DNA from: Polyangiaceae bacterium
Lineage (GTDB): Bacteria; Myxococcota_A; Polyangia; Polyangiales; Polyangiaceae
Direction of reading: 5' to 3'
Assembly: GCA_025937835.1 (NCBI GenBank)
Contig: JAICQO010000003.1
Span: 83,630 to 147,629 of the forward strand
Length of the DNA stretch: 64,000 nucleotides
The notes beneath the pieces were generated by a model. That model had not been told where the DNA came from. It saw only the letters and a program-made list of their open reading frames with translations, and did no database searches. Each line of letters begins with the position of its first letter. Position 1 is the stretch's first letter. Position numbers and translations under genes: made by a program. Below, piece by piece: positions 54,378-63,305 of this stretch.

Positions 54378-55561
54378 GGATGGTAGTTCTCCGAGTCTTC
54401 CGTATCGAGCGGACCTGCCCCGATACCGCGGTTCACGAATTGTGGCGCTGGCGGACGCTCTCCACGCGAGTCGAGCGGCTCTCCGCCGCGGCGACCATGC
54501 CAGGCCAGCCCCTGCGCGAGCGCGAACGAAGCCCGGCGGCAAGGCGGGCAAATCCACTGGTAGTGCTCGACCGGGCTGTCCGGCATTTGGTAACGAAAGC
54601 CGAGCTTCCGCTCCACCTCGATCAGGTCCTCCACGTGCATTCGCGAGGTGAACGCGTGACCGCAGCGACGGCACTCCGCGCTCTCGTGCGCACGCCCGAC
54701 GTCCTTGAAGAAGCCCGCGCCGAGCTGCGCCGGCCGCTGGAAGATGTGAAAAAACTTGCCGAACGGCAGCCACAAGAACGTCCCGATCACCGTCACGGCG
54801 TGCAGGATCGCGATGAACGAAAACCCGTACCCCCGCAGCCAAGTGTAGCTCGCCGTGAGCATCAGCCCCGTCAGGCTCACCGCAAACAGCAAGATCAGCG
54901 GCATGAAGTCCTCGGCGAAGCGCTGCAGCGCGACGGCGCCCTCCTCGCGGATCCGGCGGCGCAGCGCCAGCATCACCCCGGCTATCACCAGGAACGCCGA
55001 CCAGACCAGGCCGTGGAACAGCAGGAACGCCACCAGCGAGTCGTGCGGAAAACGAAAGGCAGGGAAGCCGAAGACCATCGCCTCGTACAGCGACAGGTCC
55101 CCCGGCACGGGCCTGAAATGCAGCCAGCCGAACACCAGCGGGAACGTGATCGCCACCGCCAGCACGCAGCCCCACATGATCAGCAAGTGAGTGAGCCCCC
55201 GCAGCCGCCCGCGCCGCAGAATGAACCGATTCGCAAGCACATCGCTCGCCATCCGCGAGCACCACGACACCGCGTTCCGCACCCGGAACCCGCGACGAAA
55301 AAACGCCTGCCAGCCCCGCCGCCAGTACACGGCCGTCGGAGGCCGCGCCAACCACATCGAGTATCGATACGTCAGCCCGAACGTCGCGAACAAAATCGAG
55401 AACGTATACGCCACGAGCGCCGCGTCGAAGTGCGACAGATTCCGCGACCCCACCACGATCAGCACACCGAGCAGGGCGGTCGCCCCGATGCCGTGGAGCA
55501 CCGCCCTCAGCACCTCCGGCGCCACTTTCGGACCTGGTTCTCGCGCGCGACCCTCTGCCAT
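54374..55561 (-). CDS. NarI/HdrE-like cytochrome-b membrane subunit
   Basis: 395 residues with about six membrane helices and several His in them, then a hydrophilic C-terminus with a zinc-ribbon-like motif CRRCGHAF ... CPPCRRAS. Probable quinol-oxidising or -reducing anchor. The ATG at [10 protein letters not shown] follows GAGGGAG; upstream in-frame sequence is part of the promoter. No CxxCH c-haem motif occurs anywhere in the six genes. Confidence 0.8.
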   Translation of the reverse strand: MAEGRAREPGPKVAPEVLRAVLHGIGATALLGVLIVVGSRNLSHFDAALVAYTFSILFATFGLTYRYSMWLARPPTAVYWRRGWQAFFRRGFRVRNAVSWCSRMASDVLANRFILRRGRLRGLTHLLIMWGCVLAVAITFPLVFGWLHFRPVPGDLSLYEAMVFGFPAFRFPHDSLVAFLLFHGLVWSAFLVIAGVMLALRRRIREEGAVALQRFAEDFMPLILLFAVSLTGLMLTASYTWLRGYGFSFIAILHAVTVIGTFLWLPFGKFFHIFQRPAQLGAGFFKDVGRAHESAECRRCGHAFTSRMHVEDLIEVERKLGFRYQMPDSPVEHYQWICPPCRRASFALAQGLAWHGRRGGEPLDSRGERPPAPQFVNRGIGAGPLDTEDSENYHP

Positions 55562-55589
55562 GGCTGCTCCCTCGTCGAGCTCGGGCGCG

Positions 55590-55618
55590 ACTCTACCCGA
55601 CGCAGGCGAGAGTGGAAA
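55590..55618 (-). promoter_or_regulatory. Predicted promoter of the molybdoenzyme operon
   Basis: On the minus strand: TTTCCA (55618-55613), 17-bp spacer, TAGAGT (55595-55590). Predicted start of transcription about 22 bp before the first start codon. The -35 box is weak and the -10 box moderate, consistent with an activator-dependent promoter. Confidence 0.45.
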
Positions 55619-55630
55619 CCACGCTCGCTC

Positions 55631-55663
55631 CGGACATGACGGACACCATGTCCTACATGTCCG
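55631..55663. promoter_or_regulatory. Concentric palindrome, putative activator site of the molybdoenzyme operon
   Basis: Outer arms CGGACATG (55631-55638) and CATGTCCG (55656-55663), inner arms GGACA (55641-55645) and TGTCC (55649-55653), all centred on 55647. The centre lies about 64 bp upstream of the predicted transcription start. A further CATGTCCG half-site is at 55782-55789. This is the layout of a dimer- or tetramer-binding regulator site; which protein is unknown. It does not match the FNR, CRP or NarL consensus. Confidence 0.65.
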
Positions 55664-55846
55664 AGCCATCTCGCTCACTTTGCGCACGCTCGCGCAGACG
55701 TTGCGCTTGCCCCTGCTACGATTCTTCGCTTCGCGCTTGACAGCTCCAAGCTTGGCTCGACCGCTGCGAATTCCCGCTCGGCATGTCCGACGACGGTGAG
55801 CTCTTCCCGCTCGACGCGTGAGCGGAGACGCCAACGCCGCAGCCGG

Positions 55847-57472
55847 CTATTCGTCGATCAGCTCGCTCATCATCAGCCGCAGGTTCTCTTGGAAGCTTGG
55901 GATATCGGCCTCTAGGGCGTCGATGGAGGCTTGCCAGTGGGCGCTATCGACGAGCGGATCTTCGTCGATGGCGCCCGCGATTTGGCTGCGCCAGGCGTCT
56001 AGCTTGGCGGCGATGCTCGCTTCGGAGAACGGGCCTGCGATGAACGCTTCGGCGAGCGCCGCCTGGCGTTCGAAGATCTCCCCGCGCAAGAGGCGGAGGA
56101 AGGGATCGCAGTCGATCTCACGAACGCGATACGACGTTTGGTTGGCGATGCCTTCCGCGACGACGGTCGCGTCGAAGCTCGAGAGGTAGCCCTCGCAGCC
56201 GTCCGTGACCACGTTCCAGTTGGGCGTGCCGCCGTAGACGTGGGGAGAATTGTGGGACCAGAAGTTGGGCTCCGGGTACCAGAATGCCTTGTCGAGATCC
56301 CATGGGATGAGCGTGAAGCGGTTCGAGCCGACGTCGTACCAATCGTAATTCTGATTCTCGGGTCCAAAGCCCGGGCCGAAGTAGAACGCGAGGATGCCGT
56401 CGTAGTTGCCGATCGCTCGATCGACGACGAGGTAGCGCGCGAGGTATTCGAAATCGACGAAAGGCTCGAGTCGCGCCGCGAAGTCGGCCTCGCTGGAGCC
56501 GGCGATCGCCTCCGCGAATGCCAAGAAGTCGGACACGTCGCGCTGCGCCGGATCGTCGTTCGTCTTGAGCGCGGCCTCGGCATCCGCTGCGCTCACGTCC
56601 GGAGACGGCCACAGATCGCGGTACAAGTTGCCGTCGCCCGCCTCCCCGAACCGATGCGCGGTGAACCTGCCGTCCACCTGCTCCACCGCGGCGACAACCC
56701 CCTGATACTCGCCGTTGATGTACAGCCGCGCATGCACCGCGCGAGGCGCCACGATCTCGGCTTCTCGAAACAGCGAATAGCCGAGCCGCTCACGCATCTT
56801 GCTCGGGTCGGCCGCCATCGCGTGCAAATTCAGCTTCTTCAGCCCGTCCAGCCGCAACTGTGGATCGTAGCGATCGAAATCCAGCTTGAGCGAGAAGCGC
56901 TGGCAAACATCGACCCCCCCGAAGAACGGCTCGACCCGCACTGCGCGCTCTTTCGTCACGAAGTCCACGCAGCCCCAGATCGAATAATTTCCCTTGAAGC
57001 GCACGCCGATCGCCCCCACCTCCGTCTCTCCGACCTGCAGCTCCGCCCGCACGTACCGATCCTCGTTGACCGTGAACGGCTCGGGCAACAGCGTCGCCAA
57101 GTCCATCAGCTTCGCGAGCTCCTCCTCCGAGAACGTCAGGTAGTACGACTTCAGCTCGTCCTCGCTGAACACATCGTTCCCTATCTCCCCGAGCGGTACC
57201 TTCTCGCTCCCCGCAGCTCCACCGGTTTCGCTCGGCGCGCCTCCGCCCAGTTGCCCGCCCGTCGAGGTCCCTCCTGAAGCCCCGCCGCCGACCTGCCCTC
57301 CCGTAGACAAGGCCCCAGCAGAACCTCCCGTCACACCGCCGGCTCCGACCATTCCGCCGCTGCCCTCGCGCGGCTCCTCGCCGTCACTCTCCGAGCTGCC
57401 GCACGCGACCGCCGCGAAACAGACGAGGCAAAACAGCGCGCCCACGACCCTTCTCAGCCCTTCCAACCTCAT
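55847..57472 (-). CDS. CotH-kinase family lipoprotein
   Basis: 541 residues. Lipobox AAVAC (Cys about 24), a Gly/Thr linker (about 35-90), then a CotH kinase fold: GVRFKGNYSIWGCVDF, FSLKLDFDRYDPQLRLDGLK, ARLYINGEYQGVVAAVEQVD, NYDGILAFYFGPGFGPENQN and NRFTLIPWDLDKAFWYPEPN with the Mg-binding Asp. CotH proteins are atypical protein kinases first seen in spore coats. Secreted here. Confidence 0.9.
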   Translation of the reverse strand: MRLEGLRRVVGALFCLVCFAAVACGSSESDGEEPREGSGGMVGAGGVTGGSAGALSTGGQVGGGASGGTSTGGQLGGGAPSETGGAAGSEKVPLGEIGNDVFSEDELKSYYLTFSEEELAKLMDLATLLPEPFTVNEDRYVRAELQVGETEVGAIGVRFKGNYSIWGCVDFVTKERAVRVEPFFGGVDVCQRFSLKLDFDRYDPQLRLDGLKKLNLHAMAADPSKMRERLGYSLFREAEIVAPRAVHARLYINGEYQGVVAAVEQVDGRFTAHRFGEAGDGNLYRDLWPSPDVSAADAEAALKTNDDPAQRDVSDFLAFAEAIAGSSEADFAARLEPFVDFEYLARYLVVDRAIGNYDGILAFYFGPGFGPENQNYDWYDVGSNRFTLIPWDLDKAFWYPEPNFWSHNSPHVYGGTPNWNVVTDGCEGYLSSFDATVVAEGIANQTSYRVREIDCDPFLRLLRGEIFERQAALAEAFIAGPFSEASIAAKLDAWRSQIAGAIDEDPLVDSAHWQASIDALEADIPSFQENLRLMMSELIDE

Positions 57473-57643
57473 GCCGCGCTGTATGTCGCCACCGCGCGCT
57501 CACGATCGGAAAAACGACAGCGAGCAGCAGAGTCCCCTTGATTCATCTGCCCGCGAGGACGCGACGCGCGAGCATCTCCGTCAAGTCGTCTTGTCGCAGG
57601 CCGCAACCCGTGGATGCCCCGCGGCATCGGCGCTGAGCATCTT

Positions 57644-58873
57644 TTAGGGATCGCGGCAAGCGAAGAGCTCCACCATCACACGTTTCTGCTCGGACAGAGA
57701 GGCGGACATCGCGTCTAGCTCAACCCCCAACTCCGTCAGCCTGCGCACCCATCCGTCCACAGAAAGGGCGTGGGCCGGCCCCGTCATGAGCTCATTGCGC
57801 TCGCGCACCGCAGCAGCGCGGTCGCGGGCAGCAGCCTGACTCGAAAGGTCAGCGCGTGAGAAACGTTCCACACGGCAACGCTGTCTCTGCTCGGCCGACA
57901 TCCCGGAGACTAGCTCTTCCCTCTTACCCTCTAGACCGGCCACCAGCGACTCGAGTTGGGCCAGACTGCGGGCACGCTCGGAGTACTCCCTGTGCAATTC
58001 CCGGACCTGGGTTTGGGGCGTATCGGTTGATTCGCGAGGCGGGCGTGCTGCTGATTCCACGGGTGGGGGGGGTGCCCGTCGCGCCGGGGGCGCGGCGGCC
58101 GTTGTCGTCTGAGCCGTCGGCGCCGCTGGCCGAACGACTTTCACCACCTCTAAACGCAGCATCGCGCCGCACTCATTGGGAGGCGACGTATCGGCCAGAC
58201 TCGCATGCGCACAAGCAGCAGGGTTCCCGTCGCTGCTGAGTTCCTCGCGCTTGGACTGACTTTGGCCGCCAGCCAACCCTCCCAGGGCGCCTGCCTCGGC
58301 CTTCGCGTTCGCAGCGGCATTCGCACTGAAGGTGAACGCCCCGACGGTCACCGCGGACACCACGTGAGTCGCCTGCTGGCAGTCGCCGCTGAGCTCAGCG
58401 AGGCGAAGGCTTGTCCGCTCGGCCTCCCATCTTCCGACCATGGTCAGGTCCACCTCGAGCTCGCCGCTCCGCGCCAGTTGCGCTTCGAAGTTGGCTGCGA
58501 AGGCGGGCAACTTTGCGTAGAGGTCGTCGACGTTCCGTATCCGAACGCGATCGAACTTGCGCCCGAAAGGGACATAGGCGTACTTCACGGGCGCCACGCA
58601 TTGATACAGCGGCTCCATCTTGCAGCCGGAGTAGCTCACCACCACCATTCCACGGCGCACCGCGTGGGTTTCCAATCGCCCTCGATCGGCGCTGGGCCAT
58701 TCGACGATCAGCGGCCGGGCCTGGCTCTTGGCGATCTCGCAGCTGGTCGTTCCCTTCGGCTGAAATGCCGGTGGAGTAGCCGCTCCGGAAGCTAGGTTTC
58801 CGCCGCCGCAACCGATCACCACGGAGGCCGCCCCAAGGCAGGGCCACCGACACCATCTCATCTCCCGGAGCAT
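57644..58873 (-). CDS. Hypothetical lipoprotein with coiled-coil tail
   Basis: 409 residues. Signal peptide with lipobox VVIGC (Cys about 22), a folded N-terminal region (about 50-185, AYVPFGRKFDRVRIRNVDDL, LEVDLTMVGRWEAERTSLRL), a Pro-rich linker (about 240-275) and a helical C-terminal half (VRELHREYSERARSLAQLES) of likely coiled-coil type. The start may be ATG 58873 or 58861. No function recognised; the N-terminal region resembles lipoproteins of unknown role in other myxobacteria (recollection). Confidence 0.75.
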   Translation of the reverse strand: MLREMRWCRWPCLGAASVVIGCGGGNLASGAATPPAFQPKGTTSCEIAKSQARPLIVEWPSADRGRLETHAVRRGMVVVSYSGCKMEPLYQCVAPVKYAYVPFGRKFDRVRIRNVDDLYAKLPAFAANFEAQLARSGELEVDLTMVGRWEAERTSLRLAELSGDCQQATHVVSAVTVGAFTFSANAAANAKAEAGALGGLAGGQSQSKREELSSDGNPAACAHASLADTSPPNECGAMLRLEVVKVVRPAAPTAQTTTAAAPPARRAPPPPVESAARPPRESTDTPQTQVRELHREYSERARSLAQLESLVAGLEGKREELVSGMSAEQRQRCRVERFSRADLSSQAAARDRAAAVRERNELMTGPAHALSVDGWVRRLTELGVELDAMSASLSEQKRVMVELFACRDP

Positions 58874-58906
58874 ACGCACGGCGATCTTTCCCGAGCAACC
58901 AAGATC

Positions 58907-59419
58907 CTACTGCCCCGAGCCGGCGGCCGCCAGGGCATCACGTAGTTCCTCCTCCGTTTGTGCTTCGCCACCAACCCAGCGGATGAGTCCCTGGGGGTCG
59001 ACGACGAAGGTCGTCGGCATCGACGTGACCCGAAAACGGCCGGCCAGGGTGTTACTCGCATCGTGGATCACCGGAAATGTTAGCCCGTAGCTGCGAACGA
59101 GGGTGTCTGCCACATAGGCTTGTTCGTCCTCGTCGATACCGACGAACGCAACATCCGGATGGCGCTCGTGGACGCGTTGAGCTGCCGGAAGCGACGTCTT
59201 GCAAGGCTCGCAGTATTCCGCGAAGAATTTGATGACCACGGGACGACCCGTTAGCCTCGATGCATCGAACGGCCGACCGTCGAGCGTCGTTCGATGCATC
59301 AAGGACGGCATCGGCTCACCCAGCAGGGGATGAGGGGGCGACACCGGATACGCGGCGGGCGCGCATGCGGTCGCCACGAAGGCGATCACAGATAGCAAGA
59401 GCTCGTATCCAAACCGCAC
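58907..59419 (-). CDS. TlpA/ResA-like thioredoxin lipoprotein
   Basis: 170 residues. A signal segment with lipobox VATAC (Cys about 17), then a thioredoxin fold with active site FFAEYCEPCKTSLP (CxxC), DEDEQAYVADTLVRSYGLTF and cis-Pro loop VTSMPTTFVVDPQG. Periplasmic thiol-disulfide reductase or AhpC/TSA-like. The GTG at 59419 opens the signal peptide. The next gene lies 33 bp downstream on the same strand. Confidence 0.88.
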   Translation of the reverse strand: MRFGYELLLSVIAFVATACAPAAYPVSPPHPLLGEPMPSLMHRTTLDGRPFDASRLTGRPVVIKFFAEYCEPCKTSLPAAQRVHERHPDVAFVGIDEDEQAYVADTLVRSYGLTFPVIHDASNTLAGRFRVTSMPTTFVVDPQGLIRWVGGEAQTEEELRDALAAAGSGQ

Positions 59420-59777
59420 GCCGCGCGAGTATCTACGCGCGCACGGGAATGCGTCAACACCGGAACCTGAACAAGGCCATTCTGGGACAACGCGGTCGCA
59501 GAAAGCTATCTGCCCTGCGCGCCGAACTCGTCGACTACGAACGCTACCCGCCGCGGGAAGTTGCGATGCAGCCAGGGCCTGGAACGCGCGCTCCGGCCGA
59601 TCCATCGGCGACTACAACTTCTACAACGTTGAGGGGCGCCCCTCACACCTCGACTACCTCAACCCATCGATTTCGAGTTGCGATCCCACCGGAACTACAA
59701 GACACAAGCGCCGCGAGTGCCCATCTCGTACCGAGAACTCTCATTCGCTTGGACTCGATTACACGGTCGACCGCCAC
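59420..59777. other. Gene-free stretch
   Basis: About 360 bases between the thioredoxin gene and the Cys-rich lipoprotein gene, with no supported gene. One plus-strand frame stays open and reads protein-like around 59600-59680, but it lacks a start and codon bias. Base composition is slightly less GC-biased than nearby genes. No repeat or hairpin of note. Confidence 0.45.
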
Positions 59778-60170
59778 CTACCGACACTGCACGTTTCGAA
59801 CACAGGCGGGGTGAGTGGCTTGGATGCGCCTGCCGTCACAGATGTCCTTCGAAACGGTATCGATGCATTCCTCCATGACCGAAACGGGCGTGGCGCAGGT
59901 GTCGGGAACGCTGTTGACGCACGTCGCCTGGTCCGGCGCCGCCCACGCAGCCGCATCGTGATCGGGGCACTCTGCCTGGAAGCCATACCCGCCGAGCTTC
60001 TCCGACAGAAAATCACAGAGCTCGGCGCGCTCCCCTTCACTCAGCGAGGCCCAGGTCCGATCGGCACCGGGCCCCGAACCCGCGTCCTCCGCGTCATCGT
60101 CCCCACACCCCCCGAGACCCATCACGACCATCGCCACCCACCAGCCCAAACCAACGACGCGCTCGAACAT
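59778..60170 (-). CDS. Small Cys-rich lipoprotein
   Basis: 130 residues. Lipobox MGLGGC (Cys about 21), an acidic linker (GDDDAEDAGSG), then a helical domain with about seven Cys (ELCDFLSEKLGGYGFQAECP, CVNSVPDTCATPVSVMEECI). Start ATG 60170 (a GTG one codon earlier is possible). Unknown function. Such small acidic Cys-containing lipoproteins are common in Polyangia. Confidence 0.75.
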   Translation of the reverse strand: MFERVVGLGWWVAMVVMGLGGCGDDDAEDAGSGPGADRTWASLSEGERAELCDFLSEKLGGYGFQAECPDHDAAAWAAPDQATCVNSVPDTCATPVSVMEECIDTVSKDICDGRRIQATHPACVRNVQCR

Positions 60171-60233
60171 CACGTCAGTCTATCCGAATCGGCTCACTGT
60201 CGCGATCCATGCCGGCGCGGTAGGCTCCCGAGC

Positions 60234-60701
60234 ATGCAATGCCGCCTGCCCGAAATCGCCGCCGCCACCTCCGTAACCGTCGTGATGGCGAGCCCCGTCG
60301 TCACCGTGGACGAGGAGGCCCCGGTGCGGGACATGATCCGGCTGTTCATCGCAGGCGGCATCGGCGCAGCGCCCGTCGTCAATCCCCGCGGGGAGCCCGT
60401 CGGGGTCGTGTCGAAAACCGATGTGCTGCGAGCGGTGTACGAGGACCCTTCGTGTGCGGGCGGGGGCGCAGCGGCAGAGCTCGAGGCCGACATCGATCAG
60501 GAGGGTGACCTCCGCGCGCGCGACCTGATGACGCCTGGCCCCCTCACCGTTTCAGAGAGCGCTTCCGTCTCCGAAGCTGCCTCCCTCATGGCGCGCGAGC
60601 ACGTTCACCGTTTATTCGTCATCGGGCAAAAGGGTGCCCTGACCGGCGTCGTCTCAGCGATGGACCTCGTCGCATGGCTCGCACGCGACGAGCCTGCTTG
60701 A
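60234..60701 (+). CDS. CBS-domain pair protein
   Basis: 155 residues comprising two CBS motifs (about 10-72: VVTVDEEAPVRDMIRLFIAG ... GEPVGVVSKTDVLRAVYE; about 92-150: VSEAASLMAREHVHRLFVIG, GALTGVVSAMDLVAWLARDE). CBS pairs bind adenosine nucleotides and regulate partner proteins. The ATG (MQCRLPEIAA) is chosen because in-frame sequence upstream lacks bias. Confidence 0.92.
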   Translation: MQCRLPEIAAATSVTVVMASPVVTVDEEAPVRDMIRLFIAGGIGAAPVVNPRGEPVGVVSKTDVLRAVYEDPSCAGGGAAAELEADIDQEGDLRARDLMTPGPLTVSESASVSEAASLMAREHVHRLFVIGQKGALTGVVSAMDLVAWLARDEPA

Positions 60702-60814
60702 CGGTGGAGTGTCTCGGTGGGAGCCCCGTGGGTAGCTCGGAGCCGAATCATCGAAGTGGCGGATCGAACCATCCCTCGCGATCGAATCGCTCCAGGAGGC
60801 GTCGCAGAGATCTG

Positions 60815-61039
60815 TCATCGATGAAGGCCCTCGAGGTGGCACCAGCTGCAGAGGCTGGTCGAGTTCTCGTCCGAGTCGTCGCCGCCCTGCGAGCGGAACC
60901 GAAGGTGATGCCGTGTCACGTCGCGGCGCCCGCAACACGGACTCTGACAGCGATGGCGATCACGCTCGTAAATGTGAGCGTAGTCCACGTCGGAACGGCG
61001 GTGCCGCCACGTATCTTCGTCAGGGTCCGGGAAACCGGA
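60815..61039 (-). pseudogene. HNH endonuclease fragment
   Basis: An open segment of 74 codons bounded by a stop on each side, reading DYAHIYERDRHRCQSPCCGR, then RDVTRHHLRFRSQGGDDSDE and NSTSLCSWCHLEGLHR. These are the HNH signature: CxxxC zinc pair, the catalytic HH, the central Asn and the CxxCH zinc pair. A TGA follows shortly after LHR and an upstream TGA cuts the N-terminal part, with no start codon at a plausible place, so the gene is broken or a fragment. The upstream minus-strand sequence in another frame (PTTEIHRRGSLDLARKLG) may be the missing N-terminal part after a frameshift. Confidence 0.7.
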
Positions 61040-61130
61040 TCAGCTCCACCTCCCAGCTTCCGGGCGAGGTCGAGCGAGCCTCGTCGGTGGATCTCTGTTG
61101 TCGGCACAACCGCTGGCTGTGCGCATCGCG

Positions 61131-61961
61131 TCAGGCTCGGGGCGCTGTGACCTTCGCGGTCACGCTTCCGCGTCCGTCGCTGACACCGCCAATGCTGATC
61201 TGGGTAGAAGGTGTCAAACCTGACGCAGCGACCAGCGCCGCCGCGAGCACCAAAATGTCCGCAGCCATCGGCGGGTCCATTCTTCCGCGTTCGACTCTTG
61301 CCGGCACAGGTAGGACCGGCACCCCGATAGCTTCCACGAGAACATCTCGCGCGAAGTCGGGCGCAGGATCGAACGTGACGACCACGCATTTCATCTGGGC
61401 CGCTTGCTTCTGCTGACCGGCCCTGTGGAGCCTCACGAGCTTCTCCATCGCGCCCTGCTCCTCGTAGAGCGCGATGCCGTACTCGCGCCCGCCGCTCCCC
61501 ATGATGCAGCCCTCGAACGTTCTCTCGAACAAGCCGGAAACCTCGAACTTCATCGGAAGGTCGGCATGCCAGTACTGCCAGGGTGCAGCCGCCAAGAACG
61601 TCGCCGAAGCCCGTGCCAGCTCGCCGGCCGGCAACATGCAGTCCGATCCCAGCGACGACCCGAGGGCCATGCACACGGAAAGGCCACACCGAACGGTAGC
61701 CGCCCATTCTGGCGCTGCGGCGGGCTCGAACCCGTGCCGCTTGCCGGCCTTCGCCAGACGCCGCTCACAGCGAAGCTCGTGGCCTTCGCCGTGCTTCGCA
61801 AGCTCCCGCATGGCCTGCGAGGCGGTGACGCCGGACACGGGAGGCGCCATCCACCCCTCACGCATCCCGACATATAGATCGAACGGTTCCTCATCGGTCG
61901 GCACGGGACCGATCTTGAAGGCGTAAAAAACACCCTTGGAAGGTCTCTCCACCGATTGCAT
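61131..61961 (-). CDS. Hypothetical protein, possibly DUF7309/DUF6930-like
   Basis: 276 residues, cytoplasmic. A segment ASATFLAAAPWQYWHADLPM ... GCIMGSGGREYGIALYEE looks like the DUF7309/DUF6930 type of alpha/beta domain, from memory of such families. The ATG MQSVERPSKG is the first in the frame. It lies next to the HNH remnant and other accessory genes; function unknown. Confidence 0.6.
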   Translation of the reverse strand: MQSVERPSKGVFYAFKIGPVPTDEEPFDLYVGMREGWMAPPVSGVTASQAMRELAKHGEGHELRCERRLAKAGKRHGFEPAAAPEWAATVRCGLSVCMALGSSLGSDCMLPAGELARASATFLAAAPWQYWHADLPMKFEVSGLFERTFEGCIMGSGGREYGIALYEEQGAMEKLVRLHRAGQQKQAAQMKCVVVTFDPAPDFARDVLVEAIGVPVLPVPARVERGRMDPPMAADILVLAAALVAASGLTPSTQISIGGVSDGRGSVTAKVTAPRA

Positions 61962-62251
61962 TTACGCGCGCTCCCATCCCGCCGGCCACGGGATGTGCGA
62001 GGTTGTCCAGGCAGCGAAGGAGAGCCTGGCAGGTTGGAAGGGCTCCTTCGTGGAGGCCATGAGCAGCCGGGGATCGTCGGTTCGGGAAAGTGGGATCACG
62101 TGGCGCAGCCTGCTTCCATCGGCACCGGAGGGGAAGTCCTCTCGCAGTCGCCAGCGATTTATGCGCCCGGATATCGTGAGCGCTGCCAGGCTCGGGCTCC
62201 TCCGTCGAGTGCCTCTTCGCGTCCGTTGACACCCTTCCGCATCGTCGCCAA
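61962..62251. other. Gene-free stretch
   Basis: About 290 bases, divergent control region of the flanking hypothetical genes. I see no gene, repeat or hairpin in it that I can support. Confidence 0.4.
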
Positions 62252-62965
62252 ATGGCGGCGACGATGAACTACGAATCCTTCCGGAGTGCCTGGGACGACG
62301 CCCTTCGTCAGTCCCATCTCCCGATGATCGGCCTCTACGGAAAAGAGACGCTCGATCTGCGGTCCCTCGAGCGAGCGCACAAAGTCTACGTCGAGCCTCT
62401 CGGAGGCCAGGACGCGCCGCCGTTCCACGTCACGGCGACGCTTTCATGGAGCTGGCACGCTCTGCAAACGGCTCGTGCCGGCACGAAGGACGAGGACGTC
62501 CTCAGCGAGATGCTCGGACGTGATCAGGCCGAGGGCCTCGTCACGGAGAAGCCCTGCATCCGGGTCGACATCAAGCTCTCTGCCCGAGCGCCGTACGACA
62601 AGCCGCTACCCATGCCCTCGAAGGCGGCGTGGGCGGAGTGGGCTTTCGAGGCCGTCGAGCGCCTTGATCACATCGAACCGCTACTCCCCGACGAGCTGAT
62701 GCGCGAGAATCGCATGGGCATGACCGAGGTGCTCGCGTGGCAGCACGCGCCAAAGGTGACGGCGTTGTGCAGCGCGACCGGCGACCTCTTGCTCGAAGCG
62801 GTCGAGATTTCAGCCGGTCAGCTCATCGAATTGCCGAGGGTGATCGACGGCTCCGACCGCGACCCGGATGAAGGCCCTGAGGTCCAGCTCACGGAACTTT
62901 TCGAGCGCGTCCGAGCCTCGCTCTCTGCGTGGATGCAGGCGGTGGATCACCTGAGGCCGGCATAG
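62252..62965 (+). CDS. Conserved hypothetical protein
   Basis: 237 residues, soluble. Segments KVYVEPLGGQDAPPFHVTAT, SWSWHALQTARAGTKDEDVL and LPDELMRENRMGMTEVLAWQ look like a family found repeatedly in myxobacteria (recollection); no function is known. Start ATG 62252, or ATG 62264 as a second choice. Confidence 0.72.
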   Translation: MAATMNYESFRSAWDDALRQSHLPMIGLYGKETLDLRSLERAHKVYVEPLGGQDAPPFHVTATLSWSWHALQTARAGTKDEDVLSEMLGRDQAEGLVTEKPCIRVDIKLSARAPYDKPLPMPSKAAWAEWAFEAVERLDHIEPLLPDELMRENRMGMTEVLAWQHAPKVTALCSATGDLLLEAVEISAGQLIELPRVIDGSDRDPDEGPEVQLTELFERVRASLSAWMQAVDHLRPA

Positions 62966-63127
62966 CAGCTCGCTGATGACGTCGCTGGTCCGGGCGCGAT
63001 TGAGTCGAAGCTCGAGGACGAGTCACCCCGGAGGGCACGTTCGGTACCCGTCGTCACTTGACGGCCGCTGGAACGCGGACCTCCCTTCGCTGAACACAGT
63101 CGCGCCCGGTTGCTGAGCACCCGAACC

Positions 63128-63202
63128 GTCGAACCGAATGCTGAGGCCAAAGGCCGAAGCGAAGGTGCGGCTCCGGACGAGGCACGACCGAAGCGAGTGC
63201 CC
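63128..63202. repeat. 74-bp direct repeat, copy 1
   Basis: Begins GTCGAACCGAATGCTGAGGC and contains a GGCC-AAA-GGCC inverted repeat. Its first 41 bases match copy 2 with one mismatch; the middle differs (ggctccgg versus aagtccca); the end matches again (acgaggcacgaccg). Its start lies 104 bp before the start of copy 2. Confidence 0.8.
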
Positions 63203-63231
63203 ACGCCGCACCGCCTCAACACCGTTAGGGA

Positions 63232-63305
63232 GTCGAACCGAAAGCTGAGGCCAAAGGCCGAAGCGAAGGTGCAAGTCCCAACGAGGCACGACCGGAGGGA
63301 GTGCA
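63232..63305. repeat. 74-bp direct repeat, copy 2, abutting tRNA-Leu
   Basis: Second copy of the repeat, ending within the last bases of the tRNA-Leu(UAG) gene. The 3' end of the tRNA (on the minus strand) lies inside the repeat. Flanking repeats next to a tRNA are what site-specific integration or tRNA-linked duplication leaves, but no integrase gene is seen here. Confidence 0.8.

Noticed and set aside
54378..55355. N-terminal extension of the Mo-oxidoreductase to 1089 residues
   Set aside because: The extra sequence is out of frame over the cytochrome-b gene; the ATG at 54377 with ATGA overlap gives a normal-length enzyme.
55562..55834. N-terminal extension of the cytochrome-b-like gene
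   Set aside because: The added residues are Arg-rich and run through the palindrome and promoter; the ATG at 55561 has a good ribosome site.
59595..59780. Open plus-strand frame reading GDYNFYNVEGRPSHLDYL, slightly RHS-like
   Set aside because: No start codon, no second repeat unit and no RHS consensus; too weak to call a pseudogene.
62159..62428. Minus-strand 89-codon frame at the start of the 62.3 kb gene
   Set aside because: Overlaps the better-supported plus-strand gene and has no motif or ribosome site.
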